The position numbers and the translations under genes were made by a program. Of a DNA stretch of 64,000 nt, positions 8,605 to 17,398 are shown in pieces; within the stretch, counting starts at the first letter, position 1; every line of letters begins with the position of its first letter. Origin of the DNA: Cognaticolwellia aestuarii (GTDB taxonomy: Bacteria; Pseudomonadota; Gammaproteobacteria; Enterobacterales; Alteromonadaceae); NCBI RefSeq assembly GCF_002000025.1, contig NZ_MUZV01000011.1:1-64000 (forward strand). Direction: 5' to 3'. The notes under the pieces were generated by a model. That model was not told where the DNA came from. It was given only the letters and a program-made list of their open reading frames with translations, and did no database searches.

Positions 8605-8619
8605 GTGCTTGGCACTTAA
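8601..8619 (+). other. Intercistronic hairpin between ctaG and coxC
   Basis: TTAAGTGC-TTG-GCACTTAA is a perfect 8-bp stem with a 3-nt loop. It includes the ctaG stop codon and ends just before the coxC Shine-Dalgarno. It lacks a T tract, so it is not a typical terminator; it may affect mRNA stability or relative translation of coxC. Confidence 0.5.
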
Positions 8620-8634
8620 ATGAGGGGAACAACA

Positions 8635-9519
8635 ATGACAACAAAAGAATACGAAAGTTATTACGTACCAGCGCAAAGCAAATGGCCAATCATCGGCGCC
8701 ATTGCGTTATTTTTAATTGCCGTTGGTGCGGGTAATTATGTTTCCAACCTTAATAACCCAGAAAGTAGCAGTGGCGGTTGGATCTTACTTGCGGGTATCG
8801 CACTGATTATTTATATGGTATTCGGCTGGTTTAATAATGTTATTACTGAGTCAATGTCAGGAAAATATAGTCATCAAATGGACAATTCATTTCGACAAGG
8901 TATGAGTTGGTTCATTTTTTCGGAAGTGATGTTTTTTGCCGCGTTTTTTGGTGCATTACTTTACGCCCGTACCTTTTCAGTACCTTGGCTTGGCGGCGCT
9001 GGAAATAATGCTGCAACCGCAGCAATTTTATGGCCAGAGTTTACCGCGACTTGGCCGTTAGTTAAAACTCCAGACGGTACAGAAACCACGGCTATGGGTT
9101 GGTATGGTTTGCCGTTAATTAACACTATTTTGCTGCTAACTTCATCGATTACTGCCCACTTTGCTCATGTGTCATTAGAGCAAGAAAAACGCGGTTTATT
9201 AAAATTTTGGTTAGGTCTAACGGTGTTGTTAGGTTGTATATTCTTATATTGCCAAGGTTTAGAGTACGCGCACGGTTATGCTGAAGAAATGAGACTGTAC
9301 TTAGATAGCGGTATCTATGGCAATACCTTTTATATGCTCACTGGCTTTCATGGTATGCATGTAACCTTAGGTACCATTATGCTGTTTGTGATGCTGATTC
9401 GTGTGTTTAAAGGTCACTTTACACCGAAAAACCATTTTGCATTTCAAGCCGCAAGTTGGTATTGGCACTTTGTAGATGTGGTTTGGGTTTTACTATTCGT
9501 TTTTGTTTATATCATCTAA
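8635..9519 (+). CDS. coxC: Cytochrome c oxidase subunit III
   Basis: Seven-helix subunit III, 294 aa. Recognised by the block FRQGMSWFIFSEVMFFAAFFGALLY in the second helix region, then GFHGMHVTLGTIML and the C-terminal WYWHFVDVVWVLLFVFVYI. The ATG at 8635 is chosen over the one at 8620 because AGGGGAA (8623-8629) is correctly spaced. Last structural gene of the core oxidase operon; a hairpin at 9536-9565 follows. Confidence 0.96.
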   Translation: MTTKEYESYYVPAQSKWPIIGAIALFLIAVGAGNYVSNLNNPESSSGGWILLAGIALIIYMVFGWFNNVITESMSGKYSHQMDNSFRQGMSWFIFSEVMFFAAFFGALLYARTFSVPWLGGAGNNAATAAILWPEFTATWPLVKTPDGTETTAMGWYGLPLINTILLLTSSITAHFAHVSLEQEKRGLLKFWLGLTVLLGCIFLYCQGLEYAHGYAEEMRLYLDSGIYGNTFYMLTGFHGMHVTLGTIMLFVMLIRVFKGHFTPKNHFAFQAASWYWHFVDVVWVLLFVFVYII

Positions 9520-9535
9520 TACGTTATAACGTTGC

Positions 9536-9565
9536 AGTGCTCAGCTATTATTCGAGTTGAGCACT
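9536..9565 (+). terminator. Putative terminator after coxC
   Basis: AGTGCTCA at 9536-9543 pairs with TGAGCACT at 9558-9565 (8 bp). It lies between the convergent ends of coxC and the DUF2909 gene. The following T tract (TTATATTG) is weak, so efficiency is uncertain. Confidence 0.5.
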
Positions 9566-9593
9566 TTATATTGTTATTACATTTGTTGAATGA

Positions 9594-9803
9594 TTAATAT
9601 GGACGCGGGTTTGGTGTGATAAGCCCAGTGAAAATTCCCACTAACAATAATAATATGATCACGACGGATGTTATTACCCGTCGGCCGATGAATTTAGTCA
9701 TTGGTGGCTGATCAGGATCGTTTTTATTCATGGTAAATAAGGCTTTAAACAGGTTGTAAACCATAAGCATTAATAAGCCGATAATCATGATTTTAATTAG
9801 CAC
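9594..9803 (-). CDS. DUF2909 twin-transmembrane protein
   Basis: Small membrane protein of 69 aa: helix 1 about residues 3-25, a charged loop MNKNDPDQPPMTKFIGRR, helix 2 about 45-64. This matches the DUF2909 family, known beside cytochrome oxidase genes between subunit III and SURF1 in gammaproteobacteria. It is read opposite to the cox operon and diverges from surf1. GTG start with AGAGAG upstream. Its position suggests a role in oxidase assembly; the function is not established. Confidence 0.75.
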   Translation of the reverse strand: MLIKIMIIGLLMLMVYNLFKALFTMNKNDPDQPPMTKFIGRRVITSVVIILLLLVGIFTGLITPNPRPY

Positions 9804-9854
9804 AGTATTCTCTCTTTTATAGTTTGTTTTTTGTTCGTGAACATGCGGTAGTCT

Positions 9855-10601
9855 ATGAATTTGGTATCACTTCAGCACAAGTTAAAGCAGCTTAGTTGGC
9901 CGATGGTTTTATTTACCATGCTAGTATTTTCGTTATTAATCAAGCTTGGATTTTGGCAAAGCGAAAGAGCACTTGAAAAAGAGCAGCGTCAGCAACGCAT
10001 TAGTGAATTAAGCCAACAACAAGCTTTAACATTAACGCAGGTGCTAGCACTGCGCGACTTGCCAGATGGTATAAATGATTTGCCAATCGAGCTTGATGGG
10101 GAATTTGTTGAAGATAAAGTTTTTTTATTGGATAACCAGCCTGATGAGGGTCGCTTGGGATATCGCGTCTATCATGTCATGACAACGAATGACTATGCTG
10201 TGCTGGTCAACTTAGGCTGGGTACAAGGTTCAATAGATCGTAATGTGCTACCCGCAGTAACCGCAATGACAGGACAACATGTTATTACTGGCCACGTTCG
10301 AGAAGTTGAGGTAGGTATACAATTACAAGCACAAAATTTAGCTAATCCGTCGTGGCCATTACGAGTGCAACAAATTGAATTAGATAAATTTTCACCGTTA
10401 ATTACTAAGAAACTATTGCCCTTTGTGGTTTACTTAGATAAAACAGAAGCTATTGGTTATAAAAAGAACTGGCAAGCCATCGTAATGCCACCAGAAAAAC
10501 ATCGGGCTTACGCTTTTCAGTGGTTTAGTTTGGCATTAGCGTGGATCAGCTTAATGATCTGGGCTGCGATAAAGATGAGCAAAAATCAGAACAATAATTA
10601 G
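9855..10601 (+). CDS. SURF1 family cytochrome oxidase assembly protein
   Basis: SURF1/Shy1 protein, 248 aa, involved in delivering heme a to subunit I. N-terminal helix (residues about 17-33) followed by the diagnostic LGFWQSERALEKE, a periplasmic domain with VLVNLGWVQG, and a C-terminal helix (AYAFQWFSLALAWISLMIWA) whose YAxQWF is the family signature. First gene of a second plus-strand run with the SCO-like protein, ctaA, ctaB and SCO. Confidence 0.93.
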   Translation: MNLVSLQHKLKQLSWPMVLFTMLVFSLLIKLGFWQSERALEKEQRQQRISELSQQQALTLTQVLALRDLPDGINDLPIELDGEFVEDKVFLLDNQPDEGRLGYRVYHVMTTNDYAVLVNLGWVQGSIDRNVLPAVTAMTGQHVITGHVREVEVGIQLQAQNLANPSWPLRVQQIELDKFSPLITKKLLPFVVYLDKTEAIGYKKNWQAIVMPPEKHRAYAFQWFSLALAWISLMIWAAIKMSKNQNNN

Positions 10602-10662
10602 CGTTATATAAAACATAAGAAAAGTACCGAAACCGAATAAAAAGAATAAAAGGCTGAGTTGT

Positions 10663-11223
10663 ATGAATTCTTCAGAAGTAAATAAATCACGCCGTAGTAT
10701 GTTGATCCTTTTGGCTGTGTTCGTTATTCCCGTGATATTGGCTAAATTAGCCTTAAACCAACAGTGGTTTAATTACGGGGTCACTAATCAGGGGCAGTTG
10801 CTCGATAATGAATTAACTCTCGACAAGCTTGGGCTCAACCTTGTTGATTTTGATCACCACTGGTTGTTGCTATATACCTTACCTGAAATTTGTGATCAAC
10901 AATGTGAGAAAACACTAGTGAGTGTTAATAATACTTACATTGCGTTAGGCAAAGAAATGCCACGTGTTATGCCTGTGGCACTGACCCAACAAAATTTAAC
11001 TGATGAGCAGTCAGGTAAAATTCAACTTAAAAAATGGCATGTTCAAGCGATGCCTGCCTTAGCAAAAAGTGCTATTTCACAATCACAAGTATTGATAGTC
11101 GACCCTTTAGGCAATGTTATTCTTAGTCACTTGCCTCCTAAAAATGTAGAACAATTACCGCAGTTTGGTAAAGCAATCTTGGCTGACTTTAAGAAATTAC
11201 TTAAATATTCAAGGATTGGCTAA
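10663..11223 (+). CDS. SCO-like/thioredoxin-fold membrane protein of cox cluster
   Basis: Protein of 186 aa with one N-terminal helix (about residues 13-30) and a periplasmic domain containing LLLYTLPEICDQQCEKTL. The C77-x3-C81 spacing equals the copper motif of SCO proteins, but the usual SCO context (CPDVCP and the distal DHS histidine) is missing. It abuts ctaA (stop TAA, ATG after) and lies between SURF1 and ctaA, a place where gammaproteobacterial cox clusters often hold an uncharacterised protein. Probably helps oxidase biogenesis; the exact role is unknown. Confidence 0.6.
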   Translation: MNSSEVNKSRRSMLILLAVFVIPVILAKLALNQQWFNYGVTNQGQLLDNELTLDKLGLNLVDFDHHWLLLYTLPEICDQQCEKTLVSVNNTYIALGKEMPRVMPVALTQQNLTDEQSGKIQLKKWHVQAMPALAKSAISQSQVLIVDPLGNVILSHLPPKNVEQLPQFGKAILADFKKLLKYSRIG

Positions 11224-12231
11224 ATGAGAACACAAAGCTCCTCAGATATTAAAAAACTGGTTTTTGTTAGCATTTTATTAGCTATTGTGGTGGTCAGCCT
11301 AGGTGCTTATACACGACTCACTCATGCGGGGTTAGGCTGCCCAGATTGGCCCGGTTGCTATGGTTTATTAAAAGTTCCGGTTACTACTGAGCAAATTGTT
11401 GCTGCTGAGCAAGCATTTCCGGAACGCCCTGTTGAAACGCACAAAGCATGGAATGAAATGATCCATCGCTATTTTGCTGGTTCATTGGGGGTACTAATAT
11501 TGATCATAGCCTTGATGTCTATAAAGCGACGAGCACAAGGTGGTCCTGTTGGCTTACCTATTTTAATTTTGCTGGTGGTAATATTTCAGGCTGCACTTGG
11601 TATGTGGACGGTTACTATGAAATTAATGCCTGTGGTGGTGATGGGGCATTTATTAGGTGGTTTTACGACTTTATGTTTATTATTTTTGTTATATCTACGC
11701 TTACATGATTATCGAGTGCCCGGTGGAGATTTTTCCCTAAAAAAATACGCAAAATTTGGGCTTATTGGTATTGTTATTTTAGCTGGACAAATTGGCTTAG
11801 GTGGTTGGACTGCCGCGAATTACGCGGCATTAACATGTACTGAGCTGCCGATATGTCAGGCCGGCTGGGCAGAACAAGTTAACTTTGAACATGCCTTTGA
11901 TCTGATACCACCTGAAAAGGACAGTTATGAATTTGGTCACCTCGATCATGCTTCGCGTTTAACTATACATGTTATGCATCGCTTTGGCGCTATAGTCGCA
12001 ACACTCTACTTGTTGTGGTTAATTACCAGTGTATATCGCAAAGCGCAGTCGCCATTTTTCAAAAACGCTGCTATGAGTTTAGGTTTTATTCTCAGCGTAC
12101 AAGTGAGCTTAGGGATAAGTAATGTCTGGTTTTCATTACCGTTAAGTGTTGCTGTCAGTCATAACGTTGTGGCAGCGATGTTAATGATGTCATTAATTAC
12201 CATGACATATAGTTTAAAACGTAAAATTTAG
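11224..12231 (+). CDS. ctaA: Heme A synthase (Cox15/CtaA)
   Basis: Eight-helix membrane enzyme of 335 aa oxidising the heme O methyl to make heme A. Markers: TRLTHAGLGCPDWPGCYG near the N-terminus, EMIHRYFAG (heme-ligand His), GLGGWTAANYAALTCTELPICQ (conserved cysteine pair), and HVMHRFGA plus SHNVVAA in the C-terminal half. Directly followed by ctaB, which makes its substrate heme O. Confidence 0.96.
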   Translation: MRTQSSSDIKKLVFVSILLAIVVVSLGAYTRLTHAGLGCPDWPGCYGLLKVPVTTEQIVAAEQAFPERPVETHKAWNEMIHRYFAGSLGVLILIIALMSIKRRAQGGPVGLPILILLVVIFQAALGMWTVTMKLMPVVVMGHLLGGFTTLCLLFLLYLRLHDYRVPGGDFSLKKYAKFGLIGIVILAGQIGLGGWTAANYAALTCTELPICQAGWAEQVNFEHAFDLIPPEKDSYEFGHLDHASRLTIHVMHRFGAIVATLYLLWLITSVYRKAQSPFFKNAAMSLGFILSVQVSLGISNVWFSLPLSVAVSHNVVAAMLMMSLITMTYSLKRKI

Positions 12232-12240
12232 GGGCATATT

Positions 12241-13158
12241 ATGGGGCAAAGTAACACAATAGCAGTAAGTCATAGCGCACCTAGCACAGCAACATGGCGT
12301 GATTATTATGAAATAACTAAGCCTCGTGTTGTGGCACTACTTGTACTTACTGCTTTAGTAGGTATGTGTTTATCAGTGCCTGGGGTTATTCCTTGGCACG
12401 TATTAGTGCCATCAATGATAGGAATTGGCTTTTTATCTTCAGCGGCTGCGGCAATTAATCATATTGTTGATGAGCGTATCGACAGTGTCATGGGCAGAAC
12501 ACATAATCGACCCTTACCTAACGGCAGGCTAACCGCAAAAAGTGCCTCAATGTTCGCAATGGCTTTAGCTATAACGGGCTTTGCCATTCTGTATAGCTTT
12601 GTTAACCCGTTAACTGCTTGGCTAACTTTTTCGGGCCTAGTGGGTTATAGCTTTGTATATACGATGTATTTAAAACGCGCAACGCCACAAAATATTACCA
12701 TTGGGGGGCTAGCTGGCGCTATTCCCCCACTATTGGGGTGGACGGCAATGACCAATGAAATTCATCCTAATGCATTGCTATTAGTGCTGATAATATTTAC
12801 TTGGACACCGCCACATTTTTGGGCTTTAGCGATTCATCGTAAAGATGATTATGCGAAAGTGAACATCCCAATGCTACCGGTAACTCATGGTGTTAATTTT
12901 ACCAAGACTCAAATCTTACTTTATACGGTTTTATTATTTGTTGTTGGTTTACTACCTTACTTGGTTGGTATGAGTAATTGGTTGTATTTAATTGGTGCTG
13001 TGGTGTTAAACTCAGTGTTTTTTGCTTACGCTTGGAAATTAAAATTCAATGCTGATGAGAGTACTGCTATGGATACCTTTAAATTTTCTATTGTACATTT
13101 AATGGCGCTATTTATTATTTTACTACTTGATCATTACTTATTGCCGGTGACTGGCTAA
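12241..13158 (+). CDS. ctaB: Protoheme IX farnesyltransferase (heme O synthase)
   Basis: UbiA-family prenyltransferase of 305 aa that adds a farnesyl group to protoheme. The signature is [21 protein letters not shown] near residues 77-97, with the second acidic loop near [15 protein letters not shown]. About nine membrane helices. Shine-Dalgarno AGGGGC. Its TAA shares one base with the ATG of the SCO gene, indicating translational coupling. Confidence 0.96.
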   Translation: MGQSNTIAVSHSAPSTATWRDYYEITKPRVVALLVLTALVGMCLSVPGVIPWHVLVPSMIGIGFLSSAAAAINHIVDERIDSVMGRTHNRPLPNGRLTAKSASMFAMALAITGFAILYSFVNPLTAWLTFSGLVGYSFVYTMYLKRATPQNITIGGLAGAIPPLLGWTAMTNEIHPNALLLVLIIFTWTPPHFWALAIHRKDDYAKVNIPMLPVTHGVNFTKTQILLYTVLLFVVGLLPYLVGMSNWLYLIGAVVLNSVFFAYAWKLKFNADESTAMDTFKFSIVHLMALFIILLLDHYLLPVTG

Positions 13159-13802
13159 TGAATAAAATTGTTACCTTAATTGTCGCAGCTGGCGCGCTAG
13201 TGGCAGGTGTAATATTATTTGGGCAGCTGAATAAAAAAGCCACAGTTGAATTTGCGTTACATTATCAACAAGCGCGTGATGTTAAACCCTTTGAGTTAAC
13301 CGACCATTCGGGTAAGGCATTTAATAATGAGTCGTTAAAAGCGCATTGGAGCTGGGTGTTCTTTGGCTACACATCTTGCCCAGATGTATGCCCAACTACC
13401 TTACAAGAAATGAATTTTATTTATGATGAGCTAAAAGCTATCGCCGATAATAGCCAAGTATTATTAGTTTCTGTTGATCCTAAGCGTGATACGCAAGAAA
13501 AGCTGGCAAGCTATATCGGTTACTTTAACCCAGAGTTTAAAGCATTGCATGGTGATCACGGTACACTGTTTCCGTTCGCTCGTAATTTAGGTTTAATGTA
13601 TGCCATTAATGAACCAGATGCGCATGAACACGGGCAAACTGTCGGTAACTATCTTGTTGATCACAGTGCATCTTTGGTATTGATTAATCCTGCAGGTAAA
13701 GTCGAAGCTATTTTTAAGCCAAAACAGGCACTAGGAGAAGTGCCGGTGATTGAAGGCGATAAACTGGTCAGTGATTTTGCTAAAATAGTCGCTTTGTATT
13801 GA
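13158..13802 (+). CDS. SCO1/SenC family copper chaperone
   Basis: Copper and thiol chaperone for the CuA site of subunit II, 214 aa. N-terminal helix anchor, thioredoxin fold with FGYTSCPDVCPTT (copper ligands C74 and C78) and the distal ligand H169 in VDHSASLVLINP. DPKRDT is the usual SCO loop. Start codon overlaps the ctaB stop by one base. Last gene of the cox assembly run. Confidence 0.95.
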   Translation: MNKIVTLIVAAGALVAGVILFGQLNKKATVEFALHYQQARDVKPFELTDHSGKAFNNESLKAHWSWVFFGYTSCPDVCPTTLQEMNFIYDELKAIADNSQVLLVSVDPKRDTQEKLASYIGYFNPEFKALHGDHGTLFPFARNLGLMYAINEPDAHEHGQTVGNYLVDHSASLVLINPAGKVEAIFKPKQALGEVPVIEGDKLVSDFAKIVALY

Positions 13803-13851
13803 GTTCATATTGAACAAAACATAAAACTCACTTTGCTGGCGGTTTATTCAA

Positions 13852-14901
13852 TTATAGTGGATACCATTGACGGTTTTCTTTGAGAATAAACCAAGGTTTT
13901 GAAAACCAATAGTATCGTCCTGGTTCGCTAATACTGGGCGCTGTACAATTACACCGTACGCGTCCTGTAGGTAAAGGCGCACTATAGTTAATAGTAAACA
14001 TTTCCTCACCTTGCCATTGAATTTTTTGACGACCCAAACCTGAAATATAACAATGCAACTGTTCTGGATTGAAGTCATCTACTTCAATATTAAAACTAAC
14101 TGACGTTGACTCCCCTTGCTGAAAAATAGTTTGTTGATTCTCACCTTCAAGGTGAATATTAAAAGCTAAAGCGTTAAGTTTATCGCGTAAACTTGATAAC
14201 TGATCATAAGGTTTAGATGCCGGAAAACGAGGAATACTTGTGGTATCTGTTGCTAATCCTACGGCGCCAGACTGCTGTGAAAAAGCAACAAAGTCATTAT
14301 CCTTCACCCATTGCTGGATCTCTGGGCTATATTCTCCGTAAGGATAAGCAAAATAACGCCAACTTTGTCCAGTTTTTTCAGTAATTAACTGTTCTGCTTT
14401 TAATAGCGATTCGCTATTTTGAGCTAGCCAAGCTTGTTGGCTGACACCTTCAGGAACCCGTGTAAGTGAGTCGTGAGTCATGCCATGGTTAGCGATAATT
14501 ACACCATCATCAGCCATAGCTTTTAGTTGTTGCCAAGATAAATAATGGCTTGAATTGCGCTCAACAATACTAGGGTTAATAAATATAGTGAATGGAAATC
14601 TGTGTTTGTCTAAAATCGGCTTACCATGAGTTAAAATATCTAAATAAGCGTCATCAAAGGTGATTACCACTGACTTATCAGGTAATGGCTTTTGCTGCTC
14701 AATGGAAGCCATTAATGTTGACAACGCAATAACTTTGAAGTTGTTATCCTCAAGGTATTGCATATGCAATGAAAACTGCTCAGGAGAAATACTAGTACTA
14801 GCTGGCGTAGTGGTGCTGACATGATGATATTGTAAAATGACAGTGGCAAAACTGGTCATGTGAAGACAATAGCACAGTGCTGCCAACAAGCGGTATTTCA
14901 T
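13852..14901 (-). CDS. Secreted polysaccharide deacetylase (CE4/NodB-like)
   Basis: 349 aa from the ATG at 14901, preceded by AGGAAG; a longer reading would start at 14979. Signal peptide MKYRLLAALCYCLHMTSFA. NodB homology domain with VVITFDDAYLDI (metal-binding DD), NHGMTHDSLTRV (HxxxH metal motif) and FAYPYGEYSPEI. The roughly 110-residue C-terminal part has no recognised domain. Likely removes N-acetyl groups from an exported polysaccharide or peptidoglycan. It is divergent from the dinF-type gene and no polysaccharide synthesis genes are adjacent, so the substrate cannot be told. Confidence 0.82.
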   Translation of the reverse strand: MKYRLLAALCYCLHMTSFATVILQYHHVSTTTPASTSISPEQFSLHMQYLEDNNFKVIALSTLMASIEQQKPLPDKSVVITFDDAYLDILTHGKPILDKHRFPFTIFINPSIVERNSSHYLSWQQLKAMADDGVIIANHGMTHDSLTRVPEGVSQQAWLAQNSESLLKAEQLITEKTGQSWRYFAYPYGEYSPEIQQWVKDNDFVAFSQQSGAVGLATDTTSIPRFPASKPYDQLSSLRDKLNALAFNIHLEGENQQTIFQQGESTSVSFNIEVDDFNPEQLHCYISGLGRQKIQWQGEEMFTINYSAPLPTGRVRCNCTAPSISEPGRYYWFSKPWFILKENRQWYPL

Positions 14902-15002
14902 GGTAATCTTCCTAAAATATTTGTAAGGCTTTAAGCTCATGCTTAAAATAGCTTTTTTTACCGTATTTATACAGTCCATTTGCCAACAAAGGTCGGCTTT
15001 TT

Positions 15003-16334
15003 TTGAAATTCAATGATATAGAACGTCATAAGCAGCTATTTATTCTTGCACTGCCGATGATTTTATCAAATATTACCGCGCCATTATTGGGTTTAGTCGA
15101 CACGGCTGTTATTGGGCATTTGGAATATGCGTATTATTTAGGTGGTAGCACTGTTGGTGCGATGTTGATAACTGCCATTACTTGGCTGTGTGGTTTTTTA
15201 CGTATGTCGACCACCGGATTATCAGCACAAGCCTTTGGCAAGAATGACGATGAACTCAACAGCTTAATTTTATTACGCGGTATTATTGTTGCTTTTACCA
15301 TTGGTTTAACGGTCATTGCACTGCAAGTATTTTATTTAGATATAGCTTTATCTTTAGCTGGTGGTTCGCAGCAAGTTCAATTTTATGCACGAGAGTATAG
15401 TGCTATTCGTATTTGGGGCTTACCGGCCGCACTGGCGAATTTAGTTATTCTGGGTTGGTTGCTGGGTAATCATAAAGCCAAAATTGTTTTATGGTTAATT
15501 GTTGCCACTAATTTGATTAATCTTTTGCTCGACTTATTGTTTGTTATTGGTTTTGGCTGGCAGGTTAAAGGTGTCGCAACGGCAACCTTAATCGCAGAAT
15601 ATAGTGGTTTAGTGATAGGGTTAACGTTAATTGTTGCTCATTTTAAGCAAAAAATTGTTGGCTTATTTACTTCCACTCAACATCTGATTGAACGCACTTT
15701 TGAGAAATCCGCCCTGTTAAGTTACTTTAAACTTAATCGCGACATATTAATCCGCACTTTATGTTTAGAAGTTTGTTTTATTTTTATGACTTTTCAAGGT
15801 GCGCGTTTAGGTGATAATGTCGTTGCTGCAAATGCTATCTTAATGAACTTTTTACTCCTGATATCTTTTGGCCTAGATGGTATTGCGAATGCAGCTGAAG
15901 TCATGGTTGGTAAGGCAAAAGGCCAAGGTAAGCAGGTGAATATTTTATCCAGTGTTAATATTGCGCTGTTTTGGACTGGCATTTTTGCGCTGGTCTATAG
16001 TTTACTGTTTTACCTTGGTGGACAATATTTCATTTCAACAATATCGAGTATTCCTGAAGTGGTTGAATATGCACAGCAGCATATGTTTTGGATTATCGCG
16101 TTACCGTTACTGGCATGTTGGTGTTATTTATTTGATGGTGTTTATGTGGGGTTAATGCAGGCCGCGGTGATGAGAAATAGTATGTTAATTGCAACATTTG
16201 GGTGTTTTTTCCCTGTTTGGTGGTTATTAAAAGACTATGGGAATCATGGCTTATGGGCGGCGTTTTCAGTATTTATGTTGGCACGAGGTGTGACTTTAGC
16301 GTGGCATTATCAGCGGCATAGATATGCGTTTTAA
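15003..16334 (+). CDS. dinF: MATE family efflux transporter, DinF type
   Basis: Twelve-helix MATE transporter of 443 aa. LFILALPMILSNITAPLLGLV near the N-terminus, LRMSTTGLSAQAFG, NLVILGWLLG and LDGVYVGLMQAAVMRNSM closely follow the E. coli DinF pattern. No ATG is available at the N-terminus; TTG at 15003 with AAAGG at 14988-14992 is the best start. In enterics dinF follows lexA under SOS control; here it is separate and no LexA box is seen in front. The last four bases overlap the convergent small membrane protein gene. Confidence 0.85.
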   Translation: MKFNDIERHKQLFILALPMILSNITAPLLGLVDTAVIGHLEYAYYLGGSTVGAMLITAITWLCGFLRMSTTGLSAQAFGKNDDELNSLILLRGIIVAFTIGLTVIALQVFYLDIALSLAGGSQQVQFYAREYSAIRIWGLPAALANLVILGWLLGNHKAKIVLWLIVATNLINLLLDLLFVIGFGWQVKGVATATLIAEYSGLVIGLTLIVAHFKQKIVGLFTSTQHLIERTFEKSALLSYFKLNRDILIRTLCLEVCFIFMTFQGARLGDNVVAANAILMNFLLLISFGLDGIANAAEVMVGKAKGQGKQVNILSSVNIALFWTGIFALVYSLLFYLGGQYFISTISSIPEVVEYAQQHMFWIIALPLLACWCYLFDGVYVGLMQAAVMRNSMLIATFGCFFPVWWLLKDYGNHGLWAAFSVFMLARGVTLAWHYQRHRYAF

Positions 16335-16567
16335 TCTTTTGTACGATTAACGATATGATATAAGCGATTGGCAAACATACCGATGTAGCCGTGTATGGCA
16401 AACAGAGACCCACAAGCCAAAAATACTAAGCCAATTATTTGCCAGATATAACTGTGGTACATACCAATAAAAATTAAGCATACTCCGATAACAAAAAGGC
16501 CAAGTCCACTGAGAAAACGCTGCATGCTGCGTTGTGGATCTTGACCTAATTTTTCTAATAATGACAT
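16331..16567 (-). CDS. Small two-helix membrane protein, unknown function
   Basis: 78 aa: a cytoplasmic start (MSLLEKLGQDPQRSMQRFLSG), two hydrophobic helices (about residues 21-39 and 42-63), and a basic tail. No family recognised with confidence. It follows nfuA on the same strand by 20 bp, so the two are probably co-transcribed; its 3' end overlaps the end of dinF by 4 bp. Confidence 0.6.
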   Translation of the reverse strand: MSLLEKLGQDPQRSMQRFLSGLGLFVIGVCLIFIGMYHSYIWQIIGLVFLACGSLFAIHGYIGMFANRLYHIVNRTKD

Positions 16568-16586
16568 TAAGATATTACATTAATGA

Positions 16587-17168
16587 TTAGTAATATGAGT
16601 GCTCGCCACGTTGATGTTCTGTCATATCACGAACACCTTTGATTTCATCGCCCATCATATCAATTAATTGTTTTTCAATACCGTCTTTAACCGTAACATC
16701 AATCTGTGCACAACCGTTACAGCCGCCGCCAAATTGTAAAATAGCATAACCATCTTCGGTAATTTCCATCAGGGTACATTCACCACCATGGCCAGCAAGC
16801 TGCGGATTTACTTCAGCTTTCAAGAAATAATCAACACGTTCAAATAAAGGAGCATCATCAGCTACTTTACGCAATTTAGCGTTTGGCGCTTTTAAGGTTA
16901 ACTGCGAACCCATTTGATCAGTAGTGAAGTCAATTTCTGCATCTTCTAAGAATAATTTACTGTCGGCGTCTATATAAGCAGAGAAATGTTCATATTTTAG
17001 TTCAATATCGTCAGCTTCAACAGCATCAGCTGGACAGTACGATACGCCGCATTCTGCGCTTGCTGTTCCTGGGTTCACAACAAACACTCGGATACTGGTA
17101 CCTTCAGCTTGCTGAGAAAGTAGTTTTACAAAATGTTCTTGTGCAGTTTCTGAAATGTTAATATTCAT
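16587..17168 (-). CDS. nfuA: Fe-S biogenesis protein NfuA
   Basis: 193 aa, the usual NfuA length. N-terminal degenerate A-type carrier domain ([37 protein letters not shown]) and C-terminal Nfu domain with the cluster-binding C150-NG-C153 in [18 protein letters not shown]. Carries a 4Fe-4S cluster to client apoproteins. The ComF and BioH genes that neighbour nfuA in E. coli lie about 3 kb away, separated here by an M14 peptidase gene. Confidence 0.96.
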   Translation of the reverse strand: MNINISETAQEHFVKLLSQQAEGTSIRVFVVNPGTASAECGVSYCPADAVEADDIELKYEHFSAYIDADSKLFLEDAEIDFTTDQMGSQLTLKAPNAKLRKVADDAPLFERVDYFLKAEVNPQLAGHGGECTLMEITEDGYAILQFGGGCNGCAQIDVTVKDGIEKQLIDMMGDEIKGVRDMTEHQRGEHSYY

Positions 17169-17398
17169 ACTATTTTACTCTTCACTACTGGGGTTGAATG
17201 TTCAATACCCGACTATTTTACTCAAGTATGGATATTTTACTCTGCTCTGTCATCTCACGCTAGTCCTAGATAGCATAATTTAGATAGCGATAATATGAAA
17301 CCGATAAAAAAGCAGATAAATAGTTAATTATCACGAGATAACTAGTTCACATGACATAATTTTGTTATTTTATCCGACAATTAAATAAGGAAGCTTTT

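Noticed and set aside
14981-15002. LexA box controlling the dinF-type gene
   Set aside because: No CTG-N10-CAG site was found in the short region before the TTG start, so SOS control is not claimed.
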